A DNA stretch of 64,000 nt from Paludibacter sp. Its GTDB lineage: Bacteria; Bacteroidota; Bacteroidia; Bacteroidales; Paludibacteraceae. Positions 1 through 11,412 of this stretch are shown here, in pieces; the stretch's first letter is position 1, and every line of letters begins with the position of its first letter. Location: NCBI GenBank assembly GCA_019163375.1, contig JAFLKK010000004.1:1-64000 (forward strand). The letters are read 5' to 3'. Position numbers and translations under genes: made by a program. The notes beneath the pieces are model-generated. The model was given only the letters and a program-made list of their open reading frames with translations. It did no database searches and was not told where the DNA came from.

Positions 1-910
1 AAAGCTAATACATCTCTCTTTCTGAAAAGCCGCCAGAGTAAATTATATGTTTTTTTGTTCCAAGGACATTGAAAATCAAAAGAGCTATTACATATCATGA
101 ACCTAACTCTTCTTATTCGTCATGTATTAACTGTGGTATTCGATAACTTTTATATACTTGAGAGATCAGAATTTGATTTTTTGCTATTCGAAGAGTATTT
201 TTTTAATCTGATAAAGGAGGTTATATGTAAATATAATTTTTAATTTGAAGTTTTTGTGATCTGGAACTGTATTGTGCTGAATATGTATTGATTAACGTCG
301 CAAATTGAGTAATATTCTACAGAATGGTAATTGCTTTTGTAGTACTTTATTCTGATGTTAAGTTTTAATTCATATTCTTTCACTGTATTTTCAAGATATA
401 TTCATTAAATAATATTTAAAATACATTAAAATACATGTCAAATATATTAATGTATGTATATTTTATTCTTTCTATATTCATCCAATTGCCTGTTATTTGA
501 TCTACTCCAATTGGCTCTTACAATAGTATGTTTGATTTGTTTGTAGCATTTACTGTGGTTGGTCATATGCTTTCATGCTACTTTGCTTGTATCGGTTTAT
601 ATTTCCCATTCCTTAGATGTGTTTAATGTATTGGAAACCATCTCACTATCCATATCTGTCTATCAATTAACCATCCCTTTCAACATAGATTATTGTATGC
701 GCAAATCTGTGATTATTCTAGCGGATGTATTTATTGCTACACTGTAAATACGATGCGCTACAACTTGTTACACAGTGCCTTAGTAATAATATTAATATAT
801 ATTTGCAATGTAGTTTTGAATCAACAACTATCAATGCAATATACAAAATATACAATTAGAAACTAATTTAATAATAGGTGGGTTTCCGAATACCGCCGGA
901 AAGGGAAATT

Positions 911-1456
911 ATGAAACAAACAAGCGCAATTTCAAAAACGAAGTCTATTTTTCAAAAAATGGCCTTATTATTGCTTATTATTTTAGGATTTAGCGCATGT
1001 CAAGCTGTTGAAGAAGATTATTCAGGTGTTATTGGGATTAAGGCACCTGCTTTTACTCTATTTAGCACCGAAGGACAGCAAGTACGGCTTTTTGATTATA
1101 AAGACAAAGTTGTGGTATTATATTTTTTCGGAAATAAAAGCCCCGAATGTAAAGCTACTACGCCTGCTCTTGAAGATATGTTGATTACTCCCTACACCGG
1201 GCGACAAGATTACGTGGTACTAGCCCTCGATTATTGGAATGGTGACCCTGCAGCAGTAAAGGAATTCAAAGATGAAACAGGGATAGATATTCCTACCTTA
1301 TTAGATGCCGGAAATGTTGGAAGCAATTATAAGACTTTCTATAATCGTATAATTGTAATTGATAAAGATAAGAATATTGTATTCTCAGGTGCACAGGAAG
1401 CATCGAAAGATATGGCTGCAGCAAAAGCAAAAATTGACAATTTACTCGAAAATTAA
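911..1456 (+). CDS. Redoxin/TlpA-like thioredoxin-fold lipoprotein
   Basis: ORF 878-1456; likely start at ATG 911 (MKQTSAISK...), lipobox-like LGFSAC, redoxin-type IGIKAPAFTLFSTEGQQVRLFDYKDKVVVLYFFG. Confidence 0.75.
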   Translation: MKQTSAISKTKSIFQKMALLLLIILGFSACQAVEEDYSGVIGIKAPAFTLFSTEGQQVRLFDYKDKVVVLYFFGNKSPECKATTPALEDMLITPYTGRQDYVVLALDYWNGDPAAVKEFKDETGIDIPTLLDAGNVGSNYKTFYNRIIVIDKDKNIVFSGAQEASKDMAAAKAKIDNLLEN

Positions 1457-1756
1457 TTAAACGAAAGTTTCTATCACCCTATTATAGTTTAAGTTGCGTT
1501 ACTAAATCACTGATTATTAGTACAAGAGCCCGCCCCAATGTGAATTGAGACGGGTTCTGCTTTTATAGAGTAATGATGAATAAGATGTTGAAAATTAAAA
1601 GATTGATAATTCAAATCAATGGTGTGTTGTAGTGGTTTATATATACATTTAGTTTAAAGTTTAGAGTACGATAACTATACTCGTTTCCAAAACGAATTTC
1701 AATCAACATTTTTTTGTAATTTTGCACTCTGAAAACCATTTTAGGAAAAAACGTTT

Positions 1757-2209
1757 ATGCGTATTTTGATTCAACGAGTGAATGAAGCTTCGGTAGAAAT
1801 AGACAACGAGATAAAATCATCTATCGAGGTTGGTTTATTGATATTACTGGGAATTGAAGAGGCAGATACGCAGGCAGATTCAGAATGGTTAGCCGGAAAA
1901 GTAATCGGGTTGCGTATCTTTGATGATGATAATGGTGTAATGAATCGTTCTGTGACGGATGTCCATGGTGACGTATTAGTGGTTAGTCAATTTACGCTAC
2001 ATGCGATGACGAAAAAAGGGAATCGCCCTTCGTATATCAAAGCCGCAAAACACGAGATAGCAATTCCACTTTATGAACATTTCTGTCGATCAATTAGTGC
2101 AAAGCTTGGAAAAGATGCACAAACAGGAACCTTTGCAGCCGACATGAAGGTGGCACTGGTAAACAATGGACCCGTGACTATTTGGATGGATAGCAAGAAC
2201 AAGGAATGA
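1757..2209 (+). CDS. dtd: D-aminoacyl-tRNA deacylase
   Basis: MRILIQRVNEASVEID...VVSQFTLHAMTKKGNRPS...MKVALVNNGPVTIWMDS is the characteristic Dtd signature. Confidence 0.96.
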   Translation: MRILIQRVNEASVEIDNEIKSSIEVGLLILLGIEEADTQADSEWLAGKVIGLRIFDDDNGVMNRSVTDVHGDVLVVSQFTLHAMTKKGNRPSYIKAAKHEIAIPLYEHFCRSISAKLGKDAQTGTFAADMKVALVNNGPVTIWMDSKNKE

Positions 2210-2272
2210 TTTGTGTAATTTCGCAGCCGTAAAATAACCTCCCAATTTGTATAATTCGTAAAATTCTCATTA

Positions 2273-2950
2273 ATGAAGAAACATATTCCAAATTTTATTA
2301 CTTGTCTCAACTTATTTTCCGGTTGTGTAGGTGTATATCTTGCATTTCAAGGCAATTTTCAAGGAGCTTTTATTGCAGTTATTGTTTCGGCAGTATTCGA
2401 TTTTTTCGATGGATTTGCTGCACGTTTGCTGAAAGCGTATTCACCCATGGGCAAAGAACTCGATTCGTTGGCGGATGTGGTGAGTTTTGGCGTATTGCCC
2501 GGTGCAATGGTTTTTTCTCTCTTATCAAAAACATCTATTAACGAGTGGCTCCCTTATGTAGCTTTTATTATCCCAGTATTCTCGGGACTGCGCTTAGCAA
2601 AGTTTAATATTGATGAGCGCCAGACTTCATCGTTTATCGGACTTCCTACACCTGCCAATGCAATATTCTGGGGAGGATTGATTCTTTCATTCGAAAACTT
2701 TTTATCATCGTATACTTGGCTGCTAATCATCTTGATCCTTTTGTTTAGCTATTTGTTGGTTGCCGAAATTCCAATGTTCTCCTTGAAATTTAAAAATTAC
2801 GCGTGGAAATCCAATCAAACTCAATACTTGTTTCTGATAGGTTGCGCTGTTATTCTCGCATTTTTTCAGTTGAGTGCATTTCCAATACTTATTGGTTGGT
2901 ATATTGCCTTGTCCATCGGGTTGAGCGTGTTTCAAAAGTCAAAAATTTAA
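2273..2950 (+). CDS. pssA: CDP-diacylglycerol--serine O-phosphatidyltransferase
   Basis: CDP-alcohol phosphatidyltransferase motif DFFDGFAARLLKAYSPMGKELDSLADVVSFG. Confidence 0.93.
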   Translation: MKKHIPNFITCLNLFSGCVGVYLAFQGNFQGAFIAVIVSAVFDFFDGFAARLLKAYSPMGKELDSLADVVSFGVLPGAMVFSLLSKTSINEWLPYVAFIIPVFSGLRLAKFNIDERQTSSFIGLPTPANAIFWGGLILSFENFLSSYTWLLIILILLFSYLLVAEIPMFSLKFKNYAWKSNQTQYLFLIGCAVILAFFQLSAFPILIGWYIALSIGLSVFQKSKI

Positions 2951-2969
2951 AATTTTGGAGTAACAGAAA

Positions 2970-3875
2970 ATGTCCATTACGATATCACATCTGACAAAGA
3001 AATACGGCGATCAAGTTGTATTGAACGATATAAGCTTTGAAGTAGGGCAGGGTGAAGTGGTTGGCTTCCTTGGGCCGAACGGTGCCGGAAAATCGACTAC
3101 AATGAAGATTTTGGCGGGTGCGCTGGGATATTCAACAGGTGATGTGAAGATCTGTGGCGTTGAAGTGAATAATGATCCGCTTAAAACGAAGAGTTTTGTT
3201 GGGTACTTACCGGAACAAAATCCATTGTATGCCGAAATGTATGTGAAGGAGTACCTGCTTTTTGTGGCCGAAACGTATGGAATAGGAAAAGACAAACACG
3301 AGCGGGTAGAGCGATTGATTGATGAAGTGGGTTTACGTCCTGAATTTCAAAAAAAGATAGGACAGCTATCCAAAGGATACAAGCAACGGGTGGGGTTGGC
3401 GCAGGCCTTGATTCCGAACCCGAAAGTACTTATTTTGGATGAACCAACTACCGGACTTGATCCTAACCAACTGGAAGAAATCAGGAATTTAATTCGTGAG
3501 ATTGGAAAAGATAAAACGGTATTGCTGAGTACTCACATTATGCAGGAAATCAAAGCGATATGCAACCGTGTTATTGTGATAAATAAAGGAGAGATAGTGG
3601 CTGATTACTCTGACTTATCTGAAATTAGCATTTTTGACGAAAATAGTTTTCATTTTGAAGTGGAATTTTCAACTGAAATTATGAAGACTGAACTTGAAAA
3701 AATATCAACAGTCTCGGATGTAAATGCATTGACAGAAAAGAGTTTTACCGTAATTTCAACATCTGATGTTCGTGAAGCTATTTTTGATTTTGCAGTAAAA
3801 GCAAATACAAAAATCCTAACGATGAAACCAATTGAACGAAGCATGGAAGAGGTGTTCAAAAACCTTACAAAATAA
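2970..3875 (+). CDS. gldA: ABC transporter ATP-binding protein, GldA-like
   Basis: Walker A GPNGAGKST, signature LSKGYKQRVGLAQAL, Walker B VLILDEP; Bacteroidota GldA-like length and C-terminus. Confidence 0.8.
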   Translation: MSITISHLTKKYGDQVVLNDISFEVGQGEVVGFLGPNGAGKSTTMKILAGALGYSTGDVKICGVEVNNDPLKTKSFVGYLPEQNPLYAEMYVKEYLLFVAETYGIGKDKHERVERLIDEVGLRPEFQKKIGQLSKGYKQRVGLAQALIPNPKVLILDEPTTGLDPNQLEEIRNLIREIGKDKTVLLSTHIMQEIKAICNRVIVINKGEIVADYSDLSEISIFDENSFHFEVEFSTEIMKTELEKISTVSDVNALTEKSFTVISTSDVREAIFDFAVKANTKILTMKPIERSMEEVFKNLTK

Positions 3876-3878
3876 TTA

Positions 3879-4898
3879 ATGGAAGAAGAAAATTTCGACA
3901 TACGAAACAATCAAAAAGGCGAAAAGGAGTTCGAGAACGCTTTGCGGCCACTGACTTTTTCGGATTTTAGCGGGCAAAATAAAATAGTCGAAAATCTGAA
4001 AATCTTCGTGCAGGCAGCTCGTATGCGTACCGAATCGCTCGATCACGTGCTGTTGCATGGACCTCCGGGTCTGGGTAAAACCACCTTATCGAATATTATT
4101 GCCAACGAACTGAACGTAGGATTTAAAATTACGTCGGGTCCGGTACTGGATAAACCGGGCGATTTGGCCGGTTTACTCACTAGTCTGGAAACCAACGATG
4201 TGCTTTTTATCGACGAAATTCATCGCTTGAGCCCTATCGTGGAAGAATATCTGTATTCGGCCATGGAGGATTACCGCATTGATATAATGATAGATAAAGG
4301 TCCAAGTGCCCGATCTATTCAATTGGAATTGAATCCATTTACGCTCATTGGAGCTACTACGCGCAGTGGATTACTTACTGCACCGCTACGCGCCCGTTTT
4401 GGAATAAATTGCCATTTGGAGTATTATGATATTGAGGTAATTACCGAGATTATAAAGCGCTCTTCCCGCTTGTTGAACGTTGAAATAGGACATAAGGCAG
4501 CTGTGGAAATTGCAGGTCGTAGCCGTGGTACGCCACGTATTGCCAATGCATTACTCCGTAGGGTGCGTGATTTTGCACAGGTAAAAGGCAATGGTAGCAT
4601 TGATTTGGAAATAGCATGTTATGCGCTCGAAGCATTGAATATCGATAAATACGGTCTGGATGAAGTTGACAATAAGATTCTAACTACTATTATCGAAAAA
4701 TTTGGTGGTGGTCCGGTTGGATTAACTACTATTGCCACTGCACTTGGTGAAGATCCCGGTACAATAGAAGAGGTGTACGAACCGTTTTTGATAAAAGAAG
4801 GTTTTATGAAACGCACGCCACGCGGACGAGAAGTCACTGAATTAGCATACAAACATTTGGGTAAAGTAAGATTGGGAGAAACTGGGACGTTATTTTAA
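3879..4898 (+). CDS. ruvB: Holliday junction branch migration DNA helicase RuvB
   Basis: [50 protein letters not shown], winged-helix C-terminus. Confidence 0.98.
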   Translation: MEEENFDIRNNQKGEKEFENALRPLTFSDFSGQNKIVENLKIFVQAARMRTESLDHVLLHGPPGLGKTTLSNIIANELNVGFKITSGPVLDKPGDLAGLLTSLETNDVLFIDEIHRLSPIVEEYLYSAMEDYRIDIMIDKGPSARSIQLELNPFTLIGATTRSGLLTAPLRARFGINCHLEYYDIEVITEIIKRSSRLLNVEIGHKAAVEIAGRSRGTPRIANALLRRVRDFAQVKGNGSIDLEIACYALEALNIDKYGLDEVDNKILTTIIEKFGGGPVGLTTIATALGEDPGTIEEVYEPFLIKEGFMKRTPRGREVTELAYKHLGKVRLGETGTLF

Positions 4899-4968
4899 AA
4901 AGGAATAGAAACAAGGAATTTATAGGCAACTAGATTAATTATCCTTCAACATTTAAAATTTATTGATT

Positions 4969-5256
4969 ATGGATGAATTAGTAACTGTAAGAACTTTTAG
5001 TAGTTCGCAAGATTTTGAAATGGTAAAGTCATATCTTGAATCTTTTGACATTGAATGTTTTGGACGGGATGAAATCATCAATCGAGCCTATCTGGCCAAT
5101 GTAAACGGAGGTGTTAAACTTCAGGTTCGTCATGAACAGGCAGAAGAAGCAGTGAAGTTACTGGTAGAGGGTGGTTATCTGAAAGCCGAAGACTTTGAAC
5201 TTTCACCCGAAATGAAATGGATGGAAAAGCTATTGAGTTTTTTCCATAAGAAATAG
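4969..5256 (+). CDS. DUF2007-type small protein
   Basis: MDELVTVRTFSSSQDFEMVKSYLESFDIECF...; start moved from the ORF-track TTG to ATG 4969. Confidence 0.65.
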   Translation: MDELVTVRTFSSSQDFEMVKSYLESFDIECFGRDEIINRAYLANVNGGVKLQVRHEQAEEAVKLLVEGGYLKAEDFELSPEMKWMEKLLSFFHKK

Positions 5257-5300
5257 CTCTACAATTCGTAAACTAAATTATTTAATTATCCCATTAAACG

Positions 5301-6794
5301 ATGGCAGAGAAACAAATGAAAAAATTGGCGAAGGACACCGCCATATATGGAGTAAGTAGTATCCTGGGTAAATTTATGAATTGGATGCTCACACCAATTT
5401 ATACCTTCTATTTAGCCACAACTGCCGATAATGGAATCGTAACGAATCTATATGCATGGACATCGATTTTACTCGTAGTTCTCACTTATGGTATGGAAAC
5501 AGGATATTTCCGTTTTGCCAATAAACAGAAAGAAGATGCACCGAAGGTGTATGGAAACACATTAATTTCGGTAGGAGTAACATCAATACTTTTTGCTGTG
5601 CTATGCTTGTATTTTTCAACTTCTATTGCCAATTTTCTACAGTATCCAACTCATCCTGAGTATATTTCGATGTTGGGTATTATAGTAGCGCTTGATGCAT
5701 TTTCTTCCATCCCCTTTGCTTATTTACGATTTGTAAATAGACCGATTAAATTCGCCACATTAAAATTTGTCTATATTTTATTGAACATATTCTTTAATTT
5801 GTTCTTTTTGATTGCTTGCCCATGGTTAATGAAAGTGGCACCTTCATTAGTTAATTGGTTTTTCGACCCCAATTATGGGGTTGGTTATGTACTAGTATCA
5901 AATTTTATTGCTACAATAATTCAAACTCTTATTCTAATGCGATATGTGTTTGATGCCGAGTTTACCTTAGATATTAAATTACTCAAGAGCATATTGCGAT
6001 ATTCATTTCCACTGTTGATTTTAGGTATCGCAGGTATTGCCAATCAGAATTTAGATAAAATTGTATTTCCTTATTTAAGGCCGGGAGATCAAGGAAAAGC
6101 CGAACTCGGTATTTACGGAGTTACATCAAAACTCTCGATGGTAATGATGATGTTCACTCAGGCCTTTCGATATGCTTACGAGCCATTTATTTTTTCGCAA
6201 AGTAAGGATAAAAACAGTTTGACGGTTTATGCCGATGCGATGAAGTTTTTTATCATTTTTTCTCTTGTCATTTTTCTTGGCATGGTGCTATATGTAGATA
6301 TATTTAAATATGTATTTCAAAAGAATTTTTGGGTTGGATTTAATATATTGCCTTTAATTCTAATGTCATTTGTTTTTCAAGGTATATATTTTAATCTGTC
6401 TTTGTGGTACAAGCTTACCGACAGAACGATTTTTGGAGCCTGGTTCTCTGTTTTGGGAACTGTAATTATCGTAATGGGTAATGTGCTGTTAGTGCCAACA
6501 TTTAGCTACGTTGGAGCTGCCTGGGCTGCATTTACCTGCTATTTTGTAATAATGATTGTATCCTATTATTTCGGACAGAAATACATGCCTGTGAAGTACG
6601 ATTTAAAATCGATAGGACTTTATGTATTTGTGGCGTTGGCGCTTTTCGCGGCCAGCTTTTTGGTACAAACCAAATATCCTGTAGTTAATCTTGCGTATAA
6701 AACCTTATTGTTTGCAATTTATATAATACTTATGATTAAACGAGATTTCCCACTAAAATCAATACCGCTTGTGAATAAGTTTTTCACTAAATAG
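5301..6794 (+). CDS. Polysaccharide biosynthesis flippase (Wzx/MOP-like)
   Basis: 497 aa, about 12-14 hydrophobic segments, N-terminal KDTAIYGVSSILGKFMNWMLTPIYT. Confidence 0.85.
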   Translation: MAEKQMKKLAKDTAIYGVSSILGKFMNWMLTPIYTFYLATTADNGIVTNLYAWTSILLVVLTYGMETGYFRFANKQKEDAPKVYGNTLISVGVTSILFAVLCLYFSTSIANFLQYPTHPEYISMLGIIVALDAFSSIPFAYLRFVNRPIKFATLKFVYILLNIFFNLFFLIACPWLMKVAPSLVNWFFDPNYGVGYVLVSNFIATIIQTLILMRYVFDAEFTLDIKLLKSILRYSFPLLILGIAGIANQNLDKIVFPYLRPGDQGKAELGIYGVTSKLSMVMMMFTQAFRYAYEPFIFSQSKDKNSLTVYADAMKFFIIFSLVIFLGMVLYVDIFKYVFQKNFWVGFNILPLILMSFVFQGIYFNLSLWYKLTDRTIFGAWFSVLGTVIIVMGNVLLVPTFSYVGAAWAAFTCYFVIMIVSYYFGQKYMPVKYDLKSIGLYVFVALALFAASFLVQTKYPVVNLAYKTLLFAIYIILMIKRDFPLKSIPLVNKFFTK

Positions 6795-6881
6795 GTGTAT
6801 TGCAGTGGTTGCAAGTAATTGTAATTGATTTGTTACTGTCGAAATTTACGAATAAGAGTAAGAAAATTTATTAATTTATCT

Positions 6882-7787
6882 ATGATTTCAATTATTGTTT
6901 GTTCGAGAAACAAATTGCTTTCTGAAGCATTTGTAAAAAATATTGCCGACACTATAGATGTTGATTATGAAATAGTTCATATAGATAACTCCGAGAACCA
7001 ATATTCCATTTCTTCGGCCTATAACAAAGGAATAATTGAAAGTAAATACTCCTATTTGTGCTTTGTTCATGAAGATGTAAAGTTTCATAGTCATGGTTGG
7101 GGAAAGAATATTATTGAACATCTTCAACGACCCAATGCCGGAGTTTTTGGATTAGCCGGCAGAGATTTTGTAACACGAGTTCCTGCTTCATGGAAAGTTA
7201 AGTTGGATAGTGTTAATATAATTCAGTCCTATCAAACTCAAAGAAGGCGGTCGAAGACACGATTTTTGCCTAAGAAATTCAATTTGCCTTGTCGGTCTGT
7301 AGTACTTCTAGATGGCGTGTTTATGTGCATGAGACGTGAGTTGATGGATACAATAAGGTTTGACGAAACAATTGAAGGTTTTCATGGTTATGATTTTGAT
7401 ATTTGTATCCAATCTGCGATTGCAGGTTACTCTAATTTTGTGATGTACGATATTGTTTTAGAACATTACTCTAAAGGTCATTCTGATGCCTGTTATTATC
7501 ATAATCTGATCAAAATATTCAGAAAATGGAATCATAAACTACCTCTTATTGGAGAGAATATGCCAATAAAGCAACTGAATAGAATTAGCAGGATTGAAGA
7601 AAAAGGGTTGCGAAGATTGCTGGTAAAAATGGTTAGAAGAGGATTTTCAACTAAAGAAATTATTGATGAAATTACTTTCTTCGGATCATCGATTGGGTCC
7701 TCAAGGATAAAGTTTATTCGTCAAAGTATATATCTGCATGTATTCTTTATCCGTTTGTTTAATTGTCCGAAGTACTTACTGAAGTAA
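6882..7787 (+). CDS. Glycosyltransferase family 2-like protein
   Basis: MISIIVCSRNK...YLCFVHEDVKFH...GVFGLAGRDF; start refined to ATG 6882. Confidence 0.75.
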   Translation: MISIIVCSRNKLLSEAFVKNIADTIDVDYEIVHIDNSENQYSISSAYNKGIIESKYSYLCFVHEDVKFHSHGWGKNIIEHLQRPNAGVFGLAGRDFVTRVPASWKVKLDSVNIIQSYQTQRRRSKTRFLPKKFNLPCRSVVLLDGVFMCMRRELMDTIRFDETIEGFHGYDFDICIQSAIAGYSNFVMYDIVLEHYSKGHSDACYYHNLIKIFRKWNHKLPLIGENMPIKQLNRISRIEEKGLRRLLVKMVRRGFSTKEIIDEITFFGSSIGSSRIKFIRQSIYLHVFFIRLFNCPKYLLK

Positions 7788-7818
7788 AATGTCCTACAGA
7801 AATATAATGCGCTTATAA

Positions 7819-8535
7819 ATGGAAAAAATACATATAATAACGCCGGTTAAAGATTCAATCGATACTACTATTCGAACTATTGAGAGTATTATGCATTCAA
7901 AAGTAGTTATAGATTTTGAATATACGATTTATAATGATTTTAGCACCGACGAAACAACTGAACAGTTACAACTTGCGTCAATGAAGTATGGGTTTAAATT
8001 AGTGAATTTGAAGGATGTCACAACACACCCTTCGCCTAATTATTTACTGGTTTTACAAACAGCTCAAAAAAAAGCAATTGCCGATAATGCCCACTTACTG
8101 ATTGTAGAATCAGATGTGATTGTGGCTACTGATACTATTCAGAAAATGTATGAGAATGCCACCCTACTCGAAAAAACAGGGATGATAGCTGCTGTAACTA
8201 CAGATATTACAGGTACGGTTAATTTTCCTTATCTATACGCGCAGAAATTCGAGAAAACTGTTGTTAATACTAATAAGCGACTGAGTTTTTGTTGTACGCT
8301 TTTAAGTTATTCGTATCTTAAGAGTTTTAGTTTTGAAGAATTGAATCCGGAGAAAGCCTGGTACGATGTGTTTATTTCTCATAAAGCAGTGGAGCTGGGA
8401 TTTAAAAACTATTTGTTGACATCACTCCCGGTTTTACATTTACCGCATAGTAGTCGCCCCTGGAAGCAATTGAAATATACGAACCCGATAAAGTATTATT
8501 GGCGTAAACTGACCAACAACAAAGATAAGATTTGA
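7819..8535 (+). CDS. Glycosyltransferase family 2 protein
   Basis: IHIITPVKDSIDTTIRTIESI...YTIYNDFSTDETTEQL GT-A fold. Confidence 0.82.
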   Translation: MEKIHIITPVKDSIDTTIRTIESIMHSKVVIDFEYTIYNDFSTDETTEQLQLASMKYGFKLVNLKDVTTHPSPNYLLVLQTAQKKAIADNAHLLIVESDVIVATDTIQKMYENATLLEKTGMIAAVTTDITGTVNFPYLYAQKFEKTVVNTNKRLSFCCTLLSYSYLKSFSFEELNPEKAWYDVFISHKAVELGFKNYLLTSLPVLHLPHSSRPWKQLKYTNPIKYYWRKLTNNKDKI

Positions 8536-10424
8536 AGATGCAAAAAGACTATCCACTAGTATCGGTAATTATACCTATATACAATATGCAAGCCTATTTG
8601 TCCGAAACAATAGAGTCTGTTTTGGCATCTGCATACCCAAATTTTGAAGTTATTCTGTTAGATGATGGATCTACAGATAACTCTAAAGATATTGCTTTAA
8701 AATATGTAGCAAAAGATGCTCGGTTGAAATTTTTTGACCAGCCGAACGGGGGATCATCAAAAGCTAGAAATCATGCCATAGAAGTGTCGCAAGGCGAATA
8801 TATTTTACCGGTTGATGCAGATAATCTAATTTCACCGGATTATATTGATAAAGCTGTGGCCATTTTGGAACAGGAATCGAATGTAAAAATAGTGTATTGT
8901 GAAGCTGTTTTTTTTGGCGATAAAAAAGGACCATGGAAACTACCACATTATAGTCTTGGTTTGTTGGCGCGCAAAAATTTGATGGACAATTGTGCAATGT
9001 ACCGTAAGTCTGATTGGGAGAAAGCAGGTGGATATTGTGAGGATATTCTCGGACGTGAAGATTGGGATTTCTGGATTAGTATGCTAAAAACGGGTGGAGA
9101 TGTATTTCAACTACCCATTGTTGGGTTGCATTACAGGGTTACTGCGAATTCGAAACGGAAGCGTACACGGCATCTTAAAGGTGTTATTATTGAACAAATG
9201 AACCAACGTCATAAGGCGTTTTTTTACAGACAATTAGGAGGTAAATTGAGAAAAAGCCGCACGTGGTCCCGTGTGATTAACTTCTTTGTCCACTTAATAC
9301 ATCCTGAGCAGATTGTTTGTAATCCGATTCATAAAGAATTTGAGGAATTTGTGTATACTTGTCCGGAAAGATATTCGAAAGATGGCGCAGCCTATACATA
9401 TGAAATGAATGGCAGTGAGTTGATTATTGCAGAGTATATTGAAGGAAATTGTTTCTTTAATCTATTCAAAGGTCGTTTCGGAAAATCGAAAGCTCGCACG
9501 GCTTATGATGATAGATCAAATGCGGTGGGTTACTACGAAATAAGTACAGTATTTTGGCTCAAAAAGAGTTACTATGTAAGCTTGCACGATAAAAAAACGG
9601 TTCTTTGCCCTACCGAACCGAAAGCTACCTTAATTATCTCTGTTTATAACAACCTTCCATTTCTGAAAGCAGTGTTGGATTCGTTGATTTATCAAACGGA
9701 AAATAACTTCGAGATAATAATATCGGAAGATGGTATGAGCGATGCTGTTGCCGATTTTGTAAATCATTATCCATTTATTCATCAATGGCAACATTTAACT
9801 CAAGAGGATGAGGGCTGGAGGAAGAATAAGGCAATGAATAATGCTATTAAAGCAGCCAAAGCTGATTGGTTGATTTGTATAGATGGTGATTGTGTGTTAC
9901 ATCCGCGTTTTGTCGAAATGCACTTGCGTTATGCAAGTGCTAATTGCGTGTTGGCAGGTAAGAGAGTAAAACTTGATACAATGACTTCTCGTACAATTTT
10001 AGATAATATTTCCAACATTTCCAACATGCAATGCGTATTAATAAGAAAGTTGTTTTTAGGAAGAGGAAAGATGAAGTTTATTGAAGATGGTATTTTTATT
10101 TCACCTGATAGATTTTTGAAGTTTATCCCTTCAACTCGAAAATTGAACCGTTTAAAAGGCTGTAATATGTCATTTTCTAAAAAAGCGATTTATGCAATCA
10201 ATGGATTTGACGAAGACTTTCAGTTGCCTGCCGTAGGAGAAGACGAAGACTTATCGTGGCGCTTCAGAGCAGCAGGTTTTGAACATAAGTCGGTACGTAA
10301 TATGGCGGTTCAGTATCATTTATACCACACTGAAAGTTGGGTTGACCAGGAAATAAATAGAACTATTTCTGCAAACAAACAAGCTAATAATGAGTTTTTT
10401 TGTAAAAATGGGTTGGGAAAATAG
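8532..10424 (+). CDS. Bifunctional protein with two GT2 domains
   Basis: N-terminal PLVSVIIPIYNMQAYLSETIESVL...LDDGSTDNS and C-terminal ATLIISVYNNLPFLKAVLDSLIYQTENNFEIIISEDG...; overlaps the upstream ORF by 4 bp. Confidence 0.88.
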   Translation: MKMQKDYPLVSVIIPIYNMQAYLSETIESVLASAYPNFEVILLDDGSTDNSKDIALKYVAKDARLKFFDQPNGGSSKARNHAIEVSQGEYILPVDADNLISPDYIDKAVAILEQESNVKIVYCEAVFFGDKKGPWKLPHYSLGLLARKNLMDNCAMYRKSDWEKAGGYCEDILGREDWDFWISMLKTGGDVFQLPIVGLHYRVTANSKRKRTRHLKGVIIEQMNQRHKAFFYRQLGGKLRKSRTWSRVINFFVHLIHPEQIVCNPIHKEFEEFVYTCPERYSKDGAAYTYEMNGSELIIAEYIEGNCFFNLFKGRFGKSKARTAYDDRSNAVGYYEISTVFWLKKSYYVSLHDKKTVLCPTEPKATLIISVYNNLPFLKAVLDSLIYQTENNFEIIISEDGMSDAVADFVNHYPFIHQWQHLTQEDEGWRKNKAMNNAIKAAKADWLICIDGDCVLHPRFVEMHLRYASANCVLAGKRVKLDTMTSRTILDNISNISNMQCVLIRKLFLGRGKMKFIEDGIFISPDRFLKFIPSTRKLNRLKGCNMSFSKKAIYAINGFDEDFQLPAVGEDEDLSWRFRAAGFEHKSVRNMAVQYHLYHTESWVDQEINRTISANKQANNEFFCKNGLGK

Positions 10425-10463
10425 GAACTGATTGTTTCGCTTAATGTTACACAGCATAGCACT

Positions 10464-11339
10464 ATGATAATACTCAGAGATAAACCAGGGCAATTATGTA
10501 ACAGACTTTGGGCATATTCATTTTTTATTGCTTACGGGCTTAAGAATGATGTAAAAGTTTATATCCCTAATTTTAAGGAATATCAATCTTTATTCGAAGA
10601 TTTAGAACAATTCCCCAAAATAAGGTTTCAAATATCGAAAAATAAAACGTTAGAAAAGATTATTAGACTCGGTATTCTAACGATTTATTTGTTTGAAAAG
10701 GTTAAGCTGGGGTTTCTCTTTAGAATATTTAATGTTCATTTTCCGTCAGTAAATTTGCTCGACGATCAATTCTGTAAAGGAAAATCAATTGTATACATCA
10801 ATTCGTGGAAACAAGAAAAAAATGTTGATGCAATTGAAAAATATAAACCCGAGATCATAGGCTTATTTACTCCAAAGAAAGTGTTTAGAGACAGACCTGA
10901 TGCTTTAATTGCTGATCTTAGGTTGCGTTTCGATATACTGGTAGGTGTCCATATTAGAAGAGGCGATTATTCAACCTTTAAAGGCGGTATCTACTATTAC
11001 GACGACAAAGTGTATCAAAAATATATGATGCATATAAAAAGCCAGTTAGCCGATAAAAAAGTTGCGTTCTTTATCAGTTCAAACTCGACGATTAATTCCA
11101 CCGAATACAAAGATTTGAAAGTATATCAGCTTGAGAATGCAGAAGGCATTGAAGACCTCTATGCTTTAAGCAAGTGCGATTACATAATGGGTCCACCGAG
11201 TACATTTTCAATGTGGGCTTCATTCAGTGGATCAGTTCCATTAAAAATTTTGGAGAGAGAAGATGATCATTTTACAACAGATGATTTTTCAGTTATTCTT
11301 TACCAGAATTGCTTTGAGAACGGAAATAAGTATAACTGA
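10464..11339 (+). CDS. GT11-like alpha-1,2-fucosyltransferase family protein
   Basis: VGVHIRRGDYSTFKGGIYYYDDKVYQKYM motif and MGPPSTFSMWASFSG C-terminus. Confidence 0.75.
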   Translation: MIILRDKPGQLCNRLWAYSFFIAYGLKNDVKVYIPNFKEYQSLFEDLEQFPKIRFQISKNKTLEKIIRLGILTIYLFEKVKLGFLFRIFNVHFPSVNLLDDQFCKGKSIVYINSWKQEKNVDAIEKYKPEIIGLFTPKKVFRDRPDALIADLRLRFDILVGVHIRRGDYSTFKGGIYYYDDKVYQKYMMHIKSQLADKKVAFFISSNSTINSTEYKDLKVYQLENAEGIEDLYALSKCDYIMGPPSTFSMWASFSGSVPLKILEREDDHFTTDDFSVILYQNCFENGNKYN

Positions 11340-11412
11340 ATTTGCCTGTGCGTATTAAACAGGACGGTTATTTTTTCGGAATAATAACACGTACAAATTT
11401 GCATACGTTGAC

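Noticed and set aside
559-747. 62-aa plus-strand ORF in the first 870 bp
   Set aside because: AT-rich sequence without a convincing start context or family resemblance; 1-870 looks non-coding.
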